A DNA stretch of 60,453 bases from Akkermansia muciniphila (GCA_004557455.1 SFDX01000024.1:1-60453); one strand, 5' to 3'. Positions 32,877 to 41,267 are shown, counted from the first letter of the stretch. Program-made: numbers and translations. Notes: generated by a model not told the origin, from the sequence alone.

Positions 32877-33586
32877 CGCTGAAACTCCTCTGCAAAACGT
32901 CTCAAATCCGCAATCTTGCCGAACAGCACCAGCGTGTCCCCCGCCTCAAAGCGCATATCCGGCGCGGGTGTACCGATAACGGGCTGCTCCGGCAGGGAGA
33001 TCACCTCATCCTCTGTGTCGCGCTCGTGTGCCTTGCCTCGGCGCAGGGTCACGAGATTCAAATGATAGGTGGAACGCAGACCGACCTCCATCAGCGTCCG
33101 CCCGACCCAAGCCTCCGGCAGAAGAACATCCGCAATCGAGTGCGTTCGGTCGATGCGGCGCAGGCGCGTCATCCCGCGGCAAAGCAAGGTCTCCGCCAAC
33201 TGGGTAGCCGCCACTTCCTCCACACGGAAGCACTCCTTGATGCCGATCATCCGCATCACGTTAGCATGCAGATCATTGGTGCTGCGCACATAGATATCCT
33301 TAACACCCATCTCCAACAAACGGGCAGCCACCAAAATCCCCTTTTCATAGGCCGTACCGAAGGCGATGATCACCCGCACATTCTCCCCGTCCACGGAGAG
33401 TTCACGCAGAGGCGCAGTTTCCGTCGCGTCCCCCTGCAAGGCCATCGACACCTTGGACTGGATAGAGTTCACAATCTCCATATCCTTGTCCAAGACACGC
33501 ACCTCATACCCCTTAGCTGCCAGACTGGTCGCCAGAGAATAGCCGAACTGGCCCAAGCCCAGCACCACGAATTCCATGTCATCCAT
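32873..33586 (-). CDS. Potassium uptake regulator, TrkA/KtrA-like
   Basis: A 237-residue cytoplasmic gating subunit of a K+ transporter. The RCK_N domain has the NAD(H)/nucleotide motif VVLGLGQFGYSLA, the Asp of VRVLDKD and GDATETAPLREL. VYRST-like segment YVRSTNDLHANVMRMIG follows. The C-terminal domain (about 145-237; RTLMEVGLRSTYHLNLVTL, FEAGDTLVLFGKIADLRRF) is TrkA_C. The membrane subunit (KtrB/TrkH) is not in the window. A good ribosome site (AAGGAG) precedes the ATG; folA ends 15 bases upstream. Confidence 0.9.
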   Translation of the reverse strand: MDDMEFVVLGLGQFGYSLATSLAAKGYEVRVLDKDMEIVNSIQSKVSMALQGDATETAPLRELSVDGENVRVIIAFGTAYEKGILVAARLLEMGVKDIYVRSTNDLHANVMRMIGIKECFRVEEVAATQLAETLLCRGMTRLRRIDRTHSIADVLLPEAWVGRTLMEVGLRSTYHLNLVTLRRGKAHERDTEDEVISLPEQPVIGTPAPDMRFEAGDTLVLFGKIADLRRFAEEFQR

Positions 33587-33601
33587 TGTCAGATCTCCTT
33601 G

Positions 33602-34069
33602 TTAATGTTCGAATACTACCAACTCAAAACCATCCCCCTGCCCCAACGACGTGCAGCGGGAAAACAAATGTTCGAAAGGCGGGAAAAAGGTATCCGCCTC
33701 ATGCTTCCCCTCCACCCGGGAGACATAGAGGCGCTGCATCCCCGGCAACAGGGCGACGTAGATCTGCGCGCCGCCGATGACCATCACTTCCTCGTGCATC
33801 AGCTCCGTTTTCGCCAGGTCGGCCACATCGCGCAGCAGCACAACACCGGGAGGCACGCTGATCCCGCTGCGGGAGAGAACGATATTCTGCCGCCCCGGGA
33901 GCGGTCGCCCCAAGGACTCCCAAGTGCGCCGCCCCATCAGGATGGGATGCCCCATCGTCAGGCGCTTGAAGTTGCGCAGGTCCTCCGGCAAATGCCAGGG
34001 GATGCCGTTGTTCAGCCCGATGCCGCGCTCGGCATCCATGGCCACAACACCTGTCAAACGAATCTTCAT
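33602..34069 (-). CDS. folA: Dihydrofolate reductase
   Basis: Reduces dihydrofolate to tetrahydrofolate with NADPH, recycling the folate used by thymidylate synthase. The 155 residues match the family: GVVAMDAERGIGLNNGIPWH, the active-site acid in LPEDLRNFKRLT, LMGRRTWESLGRPLPGR, VMVIGGAQIY and ADTFFPPF. The start codon overlaps the thyA stop by four bases (ATGA), the classic thyA-folA pair. Trimethoprim/methotrexate target by family. Confidence 0.96.
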   Translation of the reverse strand: MKIRLTGVVAMDAERGIGLNNGIPWHLPEDLRNFKRLTMGHPILMGRRTWESLGRPLPGRQNIVLSRSGISVPPGVVLLRDVADLAKTELMHEEVMVIGGAQIYVALLPGMQRLYVSRVEGKHEADTFFPPFEHLFSRCTSLGQGDGFELVVFEH

Positions 34070-34881
34070 ACGGAGACGGAAGCCTTAATGTGCGGGTGCG
34101 GGTCGTAGCCCTCCAGCGTGAAATCCGGGTAATCGAAGTCCTCCAACCGGCACACATCGGGGCGCAGGTGCATGGTCGGCAGGGGGCGGGGCTCGCGCGT
34201 CAACTGCAGGCGCGCCTGTTCCAGGTGGTTGCGGTATAAATGCAAATCCCCGTAGGTGTGGATGAACTCGCGGGCCTCATAGCCGCACACCTGCGCCACC
34301 ATCATCAGGAGCAGAGCGTAACTTGCTATGTTAAAGGGAACCCCGAGGAAGAGGTCGCAGCTGCGCTGGTAGAGCTGCAAACTCAGGCCGCAGCGGCCCT
34401 CGGGCTTCTCCGGGGGTAACACGCAGAACTGAAAGAGGCAGTGGCAGGGCGGCAGCGCCATGGAGTCAACCTCCGCCGCATTCCATGCGGATACGATGTG
34501 GCGGCGACTCCAGGGATTATTCTTCAACCCATCCACCAACTTGGCGATTTGGTCCACACAGCCCCCCTTCCCATCCGGCCACTTGCGCCACTGCGCGCCG
34601 TACACGGGCCCCAGCTCACCCTGCTCATCGGCCCATTCATCCCAGATGCTCACCCCATGCTCCTGCAGGTAGCGAACATTCGTGCTACCTTTCAGGAACC
34701 AGAGCAGCTCGTAGATGATGGAGCGGAGGTGCAGTTTCTTGGTGGTGAGGCAGGGGAATCCCTCCCGCAGGTCAAAGCGAGCCTGCCGCCCGAACACACC
34801 GATGGTACCCGTCCCGGTGCGGTCCTCGCGCCCCACACCATGGGTCAACACATCGTCCAGCAGTTCCAGATATTGTCTCAT
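34066..34881 (-). CDS. thyA: Thymidylate synthase
   Basis: Methylates dUMP to dTMP with methylene-tetrahydrofolate. The 271-residue protein has REDRTGTGTIGVFG, FPCLTTKKLHLRSII, ELLWFLKGSTN, the catalytic Cys in PPCHCLFQF and RSCDLFLGVPFNIASYALL. The length is normal (E. coli 264). Second gene of the operon: pyrF ends 21 bases upstream and folA overlaps its end. Confidence 0.97.
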   Translation of the reverse strand: MRQYLELLDDVLTHGVGREDRTGTGTIGVFGRQARFDLREGFPCLTTKKLHLRSIIYELLWFLKGSTNVRYLQEHGVSIWDEWADEQGELGPVYGAQWRKWPDGKGGCVDQIAKLVDGLKNNPWSRRHIVSAWNAAEVDSMALPPCHCLFQFCVLPPEKPEGRCGLSLQLYQRSCDLFLGVPFNIASYALLLMMVAQVCGYEAREFIHTYGDLHLYRNHLEQARLQLTREPRPLPTMHLRPDVCRLEDFDYPDFTLEGYDPHPHIKASVSV

Positions 34882-34902
34882 CGGCGGCAGCGGAGGGCAG
34901 GG

Positions 34903-35682
34903 TTACAGACCGAGGGCCGTGCGAATCTGCGCAGCAAAGTCCGCTGCTTTCTCCGCAAAACTCTTCTCGGGATTCTTATAGAGGATGCCGCGGGAGACAT
35001 TGATCGCGGGGGGAGCCACTCGCTTGCCTCCCGTCAGGGCGGCCAAGTCTCCACCCTGCGCTCCCAATCCGGGGATCAGCAGAGGCGCATCCGGCAGGGC
35101 AGCCAGCACATCCGCGCCGGCATTCGTCAAGCCCACCACCATACCTACCTCGGTGGCTGCCTGCTCCGCGCGGGCTCGCAGCACCATATCACCCACCAGC
35201 TCATACACGCGGCGGCCGTTGGCCAGCACCTGCTGCTCCACGTCGGCAGAGCCCGCATTCGAGGTTACGGCCAGCAGGTAAACAGCCTTGCCGGGGCGGT
35301 TCAGGAAGGGCTCCAAAATGTCATAGCCCATAAAGGGATTCAGCGTCACGGCGTCCACGTTCCAGCGGTCGAAGTACGCTTGGGCATAGTACTTCTGCGT
35401 CTCGCCGATGTCACCGCGCTTGGCATCCAAAATCACGGGAATCTCGCTCGGCATGTCTGCCAACAGGTCCTCCAGCAGCTGCAAACCGGGAATGCCCATG
35501 GCCTCAAAGTAGGCGATGTTGGGCTTGTAGCAGGCCGCATACGGGGCCGTTTCCTCCACCACTCGGCGCAGCCACGCTGCAAGCTCCTGCATGTTGTCCG
35601 ACTGCGGGCGGGGGTCCAAGCCCACACACAGGGCCGACCGTGTCGCGCGAATTCGCGCATTCAATTTTTCACTGAAGTTCAT
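34903..35682 (-). CDS. pyrF: Orotidine 5'-phosphate decarboxylase
   Basis: Last step of UMP synthesis. The 259-residue protein has the catalytic DAKRGDIGETQKYYA segment and belongs to the longer PyrF subgroup (about 260-280 residues), with LCVGLDPRP, YKPNIAYFEAMG, TLNPFMGYD and GLGAQGGDL. The start at 35682 (MNFSEKLNARI) is chosen because the promoter -10 lies 10 bases upstream; a longer frame (to 35778) would run through that promoter. First gene of pyrF-thyA-folA-trkA-HAD, which places pyrimidine and folate steps under one promoter. Confidence 0.95.
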   Translation of the reverse strand: MNFSEKLNARIRATRSALCVGLDPRPQSDNMQELAAWLRRVVEETAPYAACYKPNIAYFEAMGIPGLQLLEDLLADMPSEIPVILDAKRGDIGETQKYYAQAYFDRWNVDAVTLNPFMGYDILEPFLNRPGKAVYLLAVTSNAGSADVEQQVLANGRRVYELVGDMVLRARAEQAATEVGMVVGLTNAGADVLAALPDAPLLIPGLGAQGGDLAALTGGKRVAPPAINVSRGILYKNPEKSFAEKAADFAAQIRTALGL

Positions 35683-35692
35683 TCTGACCGAA

Positions 35693-35721
35693 AGCGTACC
35701 ACCTTTTCGCAGCCCTGTCAA
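35693..35721 (-). promoter_or_regulatory. Promoter of the pyrF operon, near-leaderless
   Basis: On the minus strand TTGACA (35716-35721), 17 bases, TACGCT (35693-35698), then 10 bases to the ATG. Confidence 0.55.
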
Positions 35722-35727
35722 GCCCGA

Positions 35728-35763
35728 AAATAGAACGCCCCTGTCACCCAAGGCGGCAGGGGC
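35728..35763 (-). terminator. Terminator of the Gly-rich lipoprotein gene
   Basis: GCCCCTG (35737-35743) pairs with CAGGGGC (35757-35763); on the minus strand TTCTATTTT follows. It lies directly upstream of the pyrF promoter. Confidence 0.7.
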
Positions 35764-35801
35764 ATCGTGTCCGCTCAAAATGTGTGGAGCAGATTATTGC
35801 A

Positions 35802-36383
35802 TTACTCAGCTTTCCATTGCCAGATACTGTCAATCGACGTTTTGATGTCAGACAAATCACTTTGGAGAGGGCAATTGCTTTCCTTGCCATGCGTGAAAGG
35901 AGCAGATGTAAAATAGGCATCACTTACCACTTCCCCGGCTAGGTACTTTTCCATGTTAGGAATGTGCAATTCGATCGGCTCCGCAAAGCGAATCGTACAA
36001 GAGGAATCAGTGGGAGAAGAGCATAAGTTACCACCGGAGATACTAATCCGGAAGACCCCATTCCCTTGGGAAGCCGCTACCCACGTTGCATCATTGAATT
36101 GGTGTTTCTGTACAGTCCCATTTCCCGCAGGCTCCTCAAGGTAGAACACGCAGTCGCCACCCGCATAAAAATGGAATACGTACTCATACCCGGTAGTAGT
36201 CCCGGTAGTAGTCGTGGCTTTCACGGTGACTTTCATCCAAGAGAATCCCTCGCTGATCAGGCTCTCGGTGGGCAAGGAGGAGGAGCCCCCGCCGGAGCCA
36301 CCGCTTCCGCCGGAGCCACCGCATCCCGCAAGGGACAGGGCCGCAAGGCAGCCCATCATGGTGTTGAACAATGTTCGTTTCAT
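35802..36383 (-). CDS. Gly-rich-linker lipoprotein, hypothetical
   Basis: The 193-residue protein has a canonical lipobox (LSLAGC, Cys about 21) followed by a flexible linker of GGS repeats (about residues 22-36). A beta-rich domain with paired Cys follows (GYEYVFHFYAGGDCVFYLEE, GGNLCSSPTDSSCTIRF). It is lipid-anchored and held away from the membrane by the linker. The upstream region (to 36720) shares an unusual palindromic element with the PEP-CTERM gene at 12659. No family is recognised. Confidence 0.75.
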   Translation of the reverse strand: MKRTLFNTMMGCLAALSLAGCGGSGGSGGSGGGSSSLPTESLISEGFSWMKVTVKATTTTGTTTGYEYVFHFYAGGDCVFYLEEPAGNGTVQKHQFNDATWVAASQGNGVFRISISGGNLCSSPTDSSCTIRFAEPIELHIPNMEKYLAGEVVSDAYFTSAPFTHGKESNCPLQSDLSDIKTSIDSIWQWKAE

Positions 36384-36554
36384 AATGCTGTGTGAATGTG
36401 TGTTGATGACGCGTCAAAAGGAATAAAGCATGTAACCCGTTGAACATCAACGAGTTACGCCGAAGTTAGGCATTTCGGCCTCTATTCGTTTCCTCCGAAA
36501 AAAATCAGAAAAAGTGGTAAATAATAAGGCGAATCCGCATTTTTTTCTTGCTTC

Positions 36555-36572
36555 AGCATTAGGAATGCTGTA
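36555..36572. repeat. Palindromic element, copy at 36.5 kb
   Basis: TCAGCATT-AGG-AATGCTGT on the plus strand. Read towards the lipoprotein gene it is CTACAGCATT-CCT-AATGCTGA-AG-CAAG, matching the copy at 12450 outside the three central bases and two others. Confidence 0.5.
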
Positions 36573-36663
36573 GGCAAGCCATGGCGAACGGCAGTTTCCC
36601 ATGCGGAGGAAACGGATCAACGAGCACGCGGCCCGGCACAGTTTGCCCGACCGATGGCACCTG

Positions 36664-36699
36664 AAAAGCCCCCGGTGAGGCAACACTCACCCGGGGGCT
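36664..36699 (-). terminator. Terminator of the repeat-protein gene
   Basis: AGCCCCCGGTGAG (36667-36679) pairs with CTCACCCGGGGGCT (36686-36699) with one bulge; TTTT follows on the minus strand. Confidence 0.8.
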
Positions 36700-36720
36700 C
36701 GGAAAAAAGAGCGGGCTTTC

Positions 36721-37338
36721 TTACTCCACCAAGGATTTAATCCCCTGCTCCACCGCCTTGGTGGCAGCCTCTGCTGCCTTCTCCTTGGCCTTCTGCTCGG
36801 CGGCCTCCACCACGATGTCCTTCACGGAACCGGCGGAAACACCCTCCGTAGCACCGGAGACAGCATCGATTGCCTTCTGAACGGACTCGGCCTTCTCCTT
36901 AGCGGCATCGACCTTGGCCTGAGCAGCAGCCGCCTTCTCCTTAGCGGCATCCACCTTGGCCTGAGCGGCAGCCTTGCGCTCGGCGGCCTTCTCCTTGGCA
37001 GCGTCAACCTTGGCCAGAGCAGCAGCCTTGCTCTCGGCGGCCTTCTTCTTGGCGGTATCAACCTTAGCCTGAGCGGCAGCCTTGCGCTCGGCGGCCTTCT
37101 CCCTAGCGGCATCAACCTGAGCCTGAGCGGCAGCCTTCTTCTCGGCAGCCTTCTCCTGAGCGGCAGCCACCTTAGCCTGAGCAGCAGCCGCCTTCTCGGC
37201 GGCCTTTTCCGCAGCGGCCTGCTTGGCAGCAGCCTTGGCGGCAGAACCGGCAGCGCGGGCAATATCACCGGGGGCGGCAAAAGCAGCGGGCGAAAGGGCG
37301 GCAAGACCCAAAGCAACAGTAATAAGAGTATTCTTCAT
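36721..37338 (-). CDS. Secreted Ala/Lys-rich helical repeat protein
   Basis: The 205-residue protein has a signal peptide (MKNTLITVALGLAALSPAAFA) and a body of Ala, Lys, Glu and Gln. The centre is built from 18-residue repeats close to AERKAAAQAKVDAAKEKA (about residues 60-150). Eighteen residues equal five helical turns, so a long straight helix is expected, with one face Ala-rich and the others charged. The composition resembles LEA, apolipoprotein-like and TolA-linker sequences, but no family is certain. The ATG at 37338 is preferred. Promoter at 37381-37409. Confidence 0.75.
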   Translation of the reverse strand: MKNTLITVALGLAALSPAAFAAPGDIARAAGSAAKAAAKQAAAEKAAEKAAAAQAKVAAAQEKAAEKKAAAQAQVDAAREKAAERKAAAQAKVDTAKKKAAESKAAALAKVDAAKEKAAERKAAAQAKVDAAKEKAAAAQAKVDAAKEKAESVQKAIDAVSGATEGVSAGSVKDIVVEAAEQKAKEKAAEAATKAVEQGIKSLVE

Positions 37339-37380
37339 ATACAAAACGATGATGAAATGAACCGGGGAAATCCCCGCGAC

Positions 37381-37409
37381 ATCTTACCTTGCATACGCCC
37401 CGATGTCAA
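37381..37409 (-). promoter_or_regulatory. Promoter of the helical repeat protein gene
   Basis: On the minus strand TTGACA (37404-37409), 17 bases, TAAGAT (37381-37386). Leader about 36 bases. Confidence 0.55.
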
Positions 37410-37461
37410 TTCCAAAAGGGCGTATTCGGGCCTAAAAGCTGCGTCATGGCACACTTGATGC

Positions 37462-37490
37462 TTGACGCCTGCCGAAAAAACAGGCATAAT
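37462..37490 (+). promoter_or_regulatory. Promoter of secDF
   Basis: TTGACG (37462-37467), 17 bases, CATAAT (37485-37490). Leader about 20 bases. Confidence 0.55.
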
Positions 37491-37517
37491 GCTGCGGTTC
37501 ATTTTAAGTCCGCCATC

Positions 37518-40124
37518 ATGTCTGAGTTTATACAAACCCTCATCAACACGCCGGCATTCTACTTCATCACAGGCATTGTCCTCATCGGCCTGTTTATCTG
37601 GTATCTTTCCTCCGAGGAAGACCGGACGAAGCGGAATGCGGGTGCCGCGTTCATCATCGGCCTGTCGGCCTTCTCCCTCATGTCGCTTTTTGTCAACGGC
37701 ATCAACTACGGCATCGACATCAGCGGTGGCGTGGAGCTGACGCTGGAGGTACAGCCCAAGATCGACGACCGCGGGCGCGAAGTACCGCCGGAGGCCACGG
37801 AGATGCAGCAAGCCTGCGACATTCTGAACGAGCGCTTGAACGCCACCGGCACGAGCGAGGTGCAGATCATTCACTCCGGCAACAAGATTCTCATCCAGAT
37901 CCCCATGCAGGACAAGGACGAGACCAAGAACAAAGAGAAGATCGACGCCATGGTGAAGACCCTCACCAAGATGGCCAAACTGGAGCTGCTGAAGGTGGAC
38001 GAGAACGAAGCAGCCATTTTGGCCACGCCCGAGGCGCAACAGGTCATGCAGAAATACCTGAATGACTTGGACAACTACCGCAAGCAACTGGAGGAATACC
38101 GCGAGAAGCAGGAGAAGGGCGAGTACACCCGTGCGCCCCGCGCCCCGCGCACCCCACTCTCTTACTTCGGCGGCAAGGACACCTGCATCTACCCGCACCC
38201 CCTGCTGAACGACAAGACCGGCAAGCCCCTGCTGGACAAGGAGGGCAAGCCCATCATTGACTTCCGCGTGCTGGAGAAACCCTCTTCTGCCGAGAAACGC
38301 GGCGTCTACATCACCGGCGCAAACGTCTCCAAGGCCAGCCCGAACTACGCCGAGCGCGGCATGGTGAACGTTACCCTGAACAACGACGGCGCCGAGCGCA
38401 TGGCCCGCCTGACCGGCAAGATGCAGCTGGGCCGCGACCGCATGGCCGTGGTGCTCAACAGCCAGGTGAAGTGCGCCCCCGTTGTGCAGGCTGTGCTGCA
38501 CAAGGACTTCCAGATCACCGGTCTGAACGGTGTGGGCGAGCCGGAGGACATCTCCAAGGCACTGGCCAACCCACTCTCCAGCGACCTGAAGGTGCTGGGC
38601 CGCAAGGACGTATCCGCCCAGCTGGGCAAGAGTGCCCTGCAGCAGGGCGAGATCGGCGGTATCGTCGGCATGATCGCCATCTTCTTCTTCTGCTACTGGT
38701 ACTACCGCTGGTCCGGCATGGTGGCCATGGTGGGCCTCTCCATCAACGCACTCGTCCTGCTGGGTCTCATGAGCTTGTTCGGCTTCGTGCTCACCCTGCC
38801 GGGTATCGCCGGTATCGTGCTGACGATGGGTGTGGCCGTGGATGCCAACGTGCTGATTTACGAACGCATGCGCGAGGAACGCAAGCTGGGGCGCCCGTTC
38901 ATCACCTGCCTGCGCAATGCGTATGAGAAAGCCTTCTCGGCCATTTGGGACTCCAACATCACCTCGCTGATCACGGCCGTGATTCTCTTCTGGCTGGCCA
39001 GCGGTTCCATCAAGGGCTTCGCCGTCACCACCAGCGTCGGTATCATCACCTCGCTCATCGGCGCCATCGTGGTTACCCGCGTTATCTTCTTCATCGCGGA
39101 GCACATGGGGCTCATCAAGGATGACTTTGCCTTTGCCCACGCCCCGTTGGAGGACCGCACCTTCGACTTCATGAAGTGGCGCAAGGTGGCTATGGTCTGC
39201 TCCTCTCTCTTCATCATCATCTGCATTGTTGCAGCAGCCATCCGCGGCAAGGATGCGCTGGGCATCGACTTCACGGGCGGTTCGTCCATCACCTACACGC
39301 TGAGCCCGCAGGATCAAGTTGACTTCAAGTCCGTGGAAAAGGCCGTGGAGAGCATCAAGCTCTCCAAGACCGCGAGCGTGCAGGAGTTCAAGGCCGGTGA
39401 CGTCCGCAGCATTCAGGTGCGCTTCGTCGGTGCCGATGAGCCGGAGCACGCCGCCGGGCAGGATACCAAGGCCGGCGAGAAAGAGGCTGCGATGATTGAT
39501 GCGACCCTGCGGGAGAAGGTACCGGGCATGAAGGACCTCGCCGCTCCCAAGCTGGAGAGTGTCAGTGCCTCGCTCGGTTCGTCCTTCTTCAAGACGGCCA
39601 TGTGGGCCCTCCTCGCCGCCATGATCGGTATTACCATGTATCTGGCTCTCCGCTTCGAATGGAGCTTTGCCATGGGTGCGCTCATCACCATTTTCCATGA
39701 CGTGCTGGCCATCATCGGTCTGGTCATCCTCATCGGGTCGGAGCTGAGCATCATTCACATCGGTGCCTTCCTCACCGTGGCGGGCTACTCCATCAATGAT
39801 ACCATCGTTATCTACGACCGCATCCGCGAGCGTCTGCGCTTGGCGGATGAGAAGGAGCCGCTCATCGACATCATGAATGAGTCCATCAGCAGCACCATGT
39901 CGCGTACCATCCTCACCGGTCTCTCCACCCTGGCCTGCCTCACCTCGCTGTTGGCCTTCGGCGGCCCGGCCATGCGTGACTTCTCGGTGACGATGCTCTT
40001 GGGTGTCATCATCGGCACCTACTCCTCCGTCTACATTTCCTCCACCGCCGTGCTGTACTTCAGCCGCCGAGGGGATCTGCGCCGCGAGCTGGCAGAGGCG
40101 GACAGCGTGAGCAATCAGCCATAA
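37518..40124 (+). CDS. secDF: Fused protein-export subunit SecDF
   Basis: A proton-driven membrane protein that assists the Sec translocon on the periplasmic side. The 868 residues join SecD (about 1-560) and SecF (about 570-868). Seen are YGIDISGGVELTLEV (SecD signature), MVNVTLNNDGAERMARLTG in the P1 region, TLPGIAGIVLTMGVAVDAN (conserved Asp in TM4), LGIDFTGGSSITY (SecF signature) and AGYSINDTIVIYDRIRE. An internal charged, Glu/Lys-rich insert (about 150-250) precedes P1. The start at 37518 (MSEFIQTLINTP) begins just before TM1. First gene of an operon with a chelatase-like and a YggU gene. Confidence 0.95.
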   Translation: MSEFIQTLINTPAFYFITGIVLIGLFIWYLSSEEDRTKRNAGAAFIIGLSAFSLMSLFVNGINYGIDISGGVELTLEVQPKIDDRGREVPPEATEMQQACDILNERLNATGTSEVQIIHSGNKILIQIPMQDKDETKNKEKIDAMVKTLTKMAKLELLKVDENEAAILATPEAQQVMQKYLNDLDNYRKQLEEYREKQEKGEYTRAPRAPRTPLSYFGGKDTCIYPHPLLNDKTGKPLLDKEGKPIIDFRVLEKPSSAEKRGVYITGANVSKASPNYAERGMVNVTLNNDGAERMARLTGKMQLGRDRMAVVLNSQVKCAPVVQAVLHKDFQITGLNGVGEPEDISKALANPLSSDLKVLGRKDVSAQLGKSALQQGEIGGIVGMIAIFFFCYWYYRWSGMVAMVGLSINALVLLGLMSLFGFVLTLPGIAGIVLTMGVAVDANVLIYERMREERKLGRPFITCLRNAYEKAFSAIWDSNITSLITAVILFWLASGSIKGFAVTTSVGIITSLIGAIVVTRVIFFIAEHMGLIKDDFAFAHAPLEDRTFDFMKWRKVAMVCSSLFIIICIVAAAIRGKDALGIDFTGGSSITYTLSPQDQVDFKSVEKAVESIKLSKTASVQEFKAGDVRSIQVRFVGADEPEHAAGQDTKAGEKEAAMIDATLREKVPGMKDLAAPKLESVSASLGSSFFKTAMWALLAAMIGITMYLALRFEWSFAMGALITIFHDVLAIIGLVILIGSELSIIHIGAFLTVAGYSINDTIVIYDRIRERLRLADEKEPLIDIMNESISSTMSRTILTGLSTLACLTSLLAFGGPAMRDFSVTMLLGVIIGTYSSVYISSTAVLYFSRRGDLRRELAEADSVSNQP

Positions 40125-40130
40125 GGCGCG

Positions 40131-40991
40131 GTGCGGCAACGGAGCTTCATTCTGTGGTTCGGCCTCTGCGTGGCAGCCCTCGTGGCTGCCATGTGGGGGT
40201 CGGTTCGTTGCGGGCAGCTCCTGGAGCAGCCGAATCTGCCGGCAGAGGAGGAGCGGCACCTGCGCCTGCTCATCTATTTTCACTTTGCGCTGGCCCAGGT
40301 GGCCATCATCGGGGGCTGCATGCTGCTGTACCTGCGGCACCGCAAGTGGAAGCGGCACTACCTGATTATCAGTTATAACGAGAAGGGGCAGCACCTGAAC
40401 CCACCCGGCATCCGCATGGCCCCCGCGCGGGTCTACCGCTGCTGTCTGGGCCACATTGCGGAGGCCGAGCTGCCCCCTGCGGACGATGCGCCCGTGCTGG
40501 TGTACCCCATGTTCATGCTCAGCGGCCTCTCCAGCGGGGTGCGCCTGCAGCAGGAGGTGGACGCCGCCTTCCGCGCGCGTGGCTACCGCCCTGCCCTGTA
40601 CTACCAACCCGTGCTCGGGGCCTCTCCCTGGCTGGCGGAGGCCGCAGCGGAGCGTCTGCGCGCCGTCGGCACGGATGACAGCGGGGTGCTGGTGGTGGCC
40701 CACGGCTCCGCAGAGGACACGCCGGAGCCCGCGCTCTTCTGCCGCCGCCTGCGCAAGCTGCTGCCGGGGGTGGAGGTGGAGCTCGGATTCTTCAACAAAC
40801 AACCGGAGGCTCGCGACTGCCTGCCCCGCATGCGTGCCGCGCGTGTGCTGCTGCTGCCTTTCCTGCTCACCGAGGGGCTGCACACCACCCGCGACCTACC
40901 CACCGCGCAGGATGCCGCCGCCTGCGGCAAGCAACTCGTCCGCCTGCCCGTTGTGGCAACCTACCTCACCCCACCCCCGGAGGAAGCATGA
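40131..40991 (+). CDS. Membrane-anchored CbiX/chelatase-like protein
   Basis: The 286-residue protein uses a GTG start 6 bases after secDF. Two membrane helices (ILWFGLCVAALVAAMWGSV and FALAQVAIIGGCMLLYL) precede a soluble domain with two similar halves. VLVYPMFMLSGLSSGVRLQQE and VLLLPFLLTEGLHTTRDLP look like equivalent segments, and LVVAHGSAEDTPEP carries the His typical of class II (CbiX/CbiK/SirB) chelatases. Such enzymes insert Co2+, Ni2+ or Fe2+ into sirohydrochlorin. A membrane anchor is unusual, and no cobalamin or siroheme genes are near. The chelatase role is inferred from the fold signature only. Confidence 0.65.
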   Translation: MRQRSFILWFGLCVAALVAAMWGSVRCGQLLEQPNLPAEEERHLRLLIYFHFALAQVAIIGGCMLLYLRHRKWKRHYLIISYNEKGQHLNPPGIRMAPARVYRCCLGHIAEAELPPADDAPVLVYPMFMLSGLSSGVRLQQEVDAAFRARGYRPALYYQPVLGASPWLAEAAAERLRAVGTDDSGVLVVAHGSAEDTPEPALFCRRLRKLLPGVEVELGFFNKQPEARDCLPRMRAARVLLLPFLLTEGLHTTRDLPTAQDAAACGKQLVRLPVVATYLTPPPEEA

Positions 40992-41254
40992 AGCTACCCG
41001 TCAAAGTAAGCCCCGGCGCACGCCGTAACGAGATACTTGGCTGGGAGGACTACCCCGGCGCGGGGCGCGTTCTCAAGCTCAAGATAGCCGCCCCTCCCGT
41101 GGAGGGCAAGGCTAACAAAGAACTCGCTTCCTTCCTTGCGGAGCGCCTCGGGCTCCCCAAGTCCGCCGTTGACATCACCCACGGCACTTCCGGCCGCATC
41201 AAGCTCGTTTCCCTGCCCGACTCGGCAGACCTGCAGAGACTGATGCCCCGATAA
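40988..41254 (+). CDS. DUF167/YggU family protein
   Basis: The 88-residue protein matches the YggU family: VKVSPGARRNEILG, LKLKIAAPPVEGKANKEL, FLAERLGLPKSAVDITHGTSG and RIKLVSL. The biochemical role of the family is not established. The ATG overlaps the preceding stop (ATGA), so translation is coupled to the chelatase-like gene. Confidence 0.88.
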   Translation: MKLPVKVSPGARRNEILGWEDYPGAGRVLKLKIAAPPVEGKANKELASFLAERLGLPKSAVDITHGTSGRIKLVSLPDSADLQRLMPR

Positions 41255-41267
41255 CGCGAAAAAAGGC

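Larger units (their letters stand above)
36384..36720. other. Structured intergenic region
   Basis: No gene is seen. Reading towards the lipoprotein gene, it holds the terminator of the upstream gene (36664-36699), a palindromic element (36555-36572), an AT-rich stretch, and two hairpins in the presumed leader: GCCGAA/TTCGGC (36459-36479) and GTAACCCGTTGA/TCAACGAGTTAC (36432-36458, one mismatch). Confidence 0.5.

Noticed and set aside
37335..40883. A very long minus-strand open frame (about 1180 codons)
   Set aside because: It lies opposite secDF and the chelatase-like gene; its His/Gly/Val-rich composition is that of an antisense shadow of GC-rich coding DNA.
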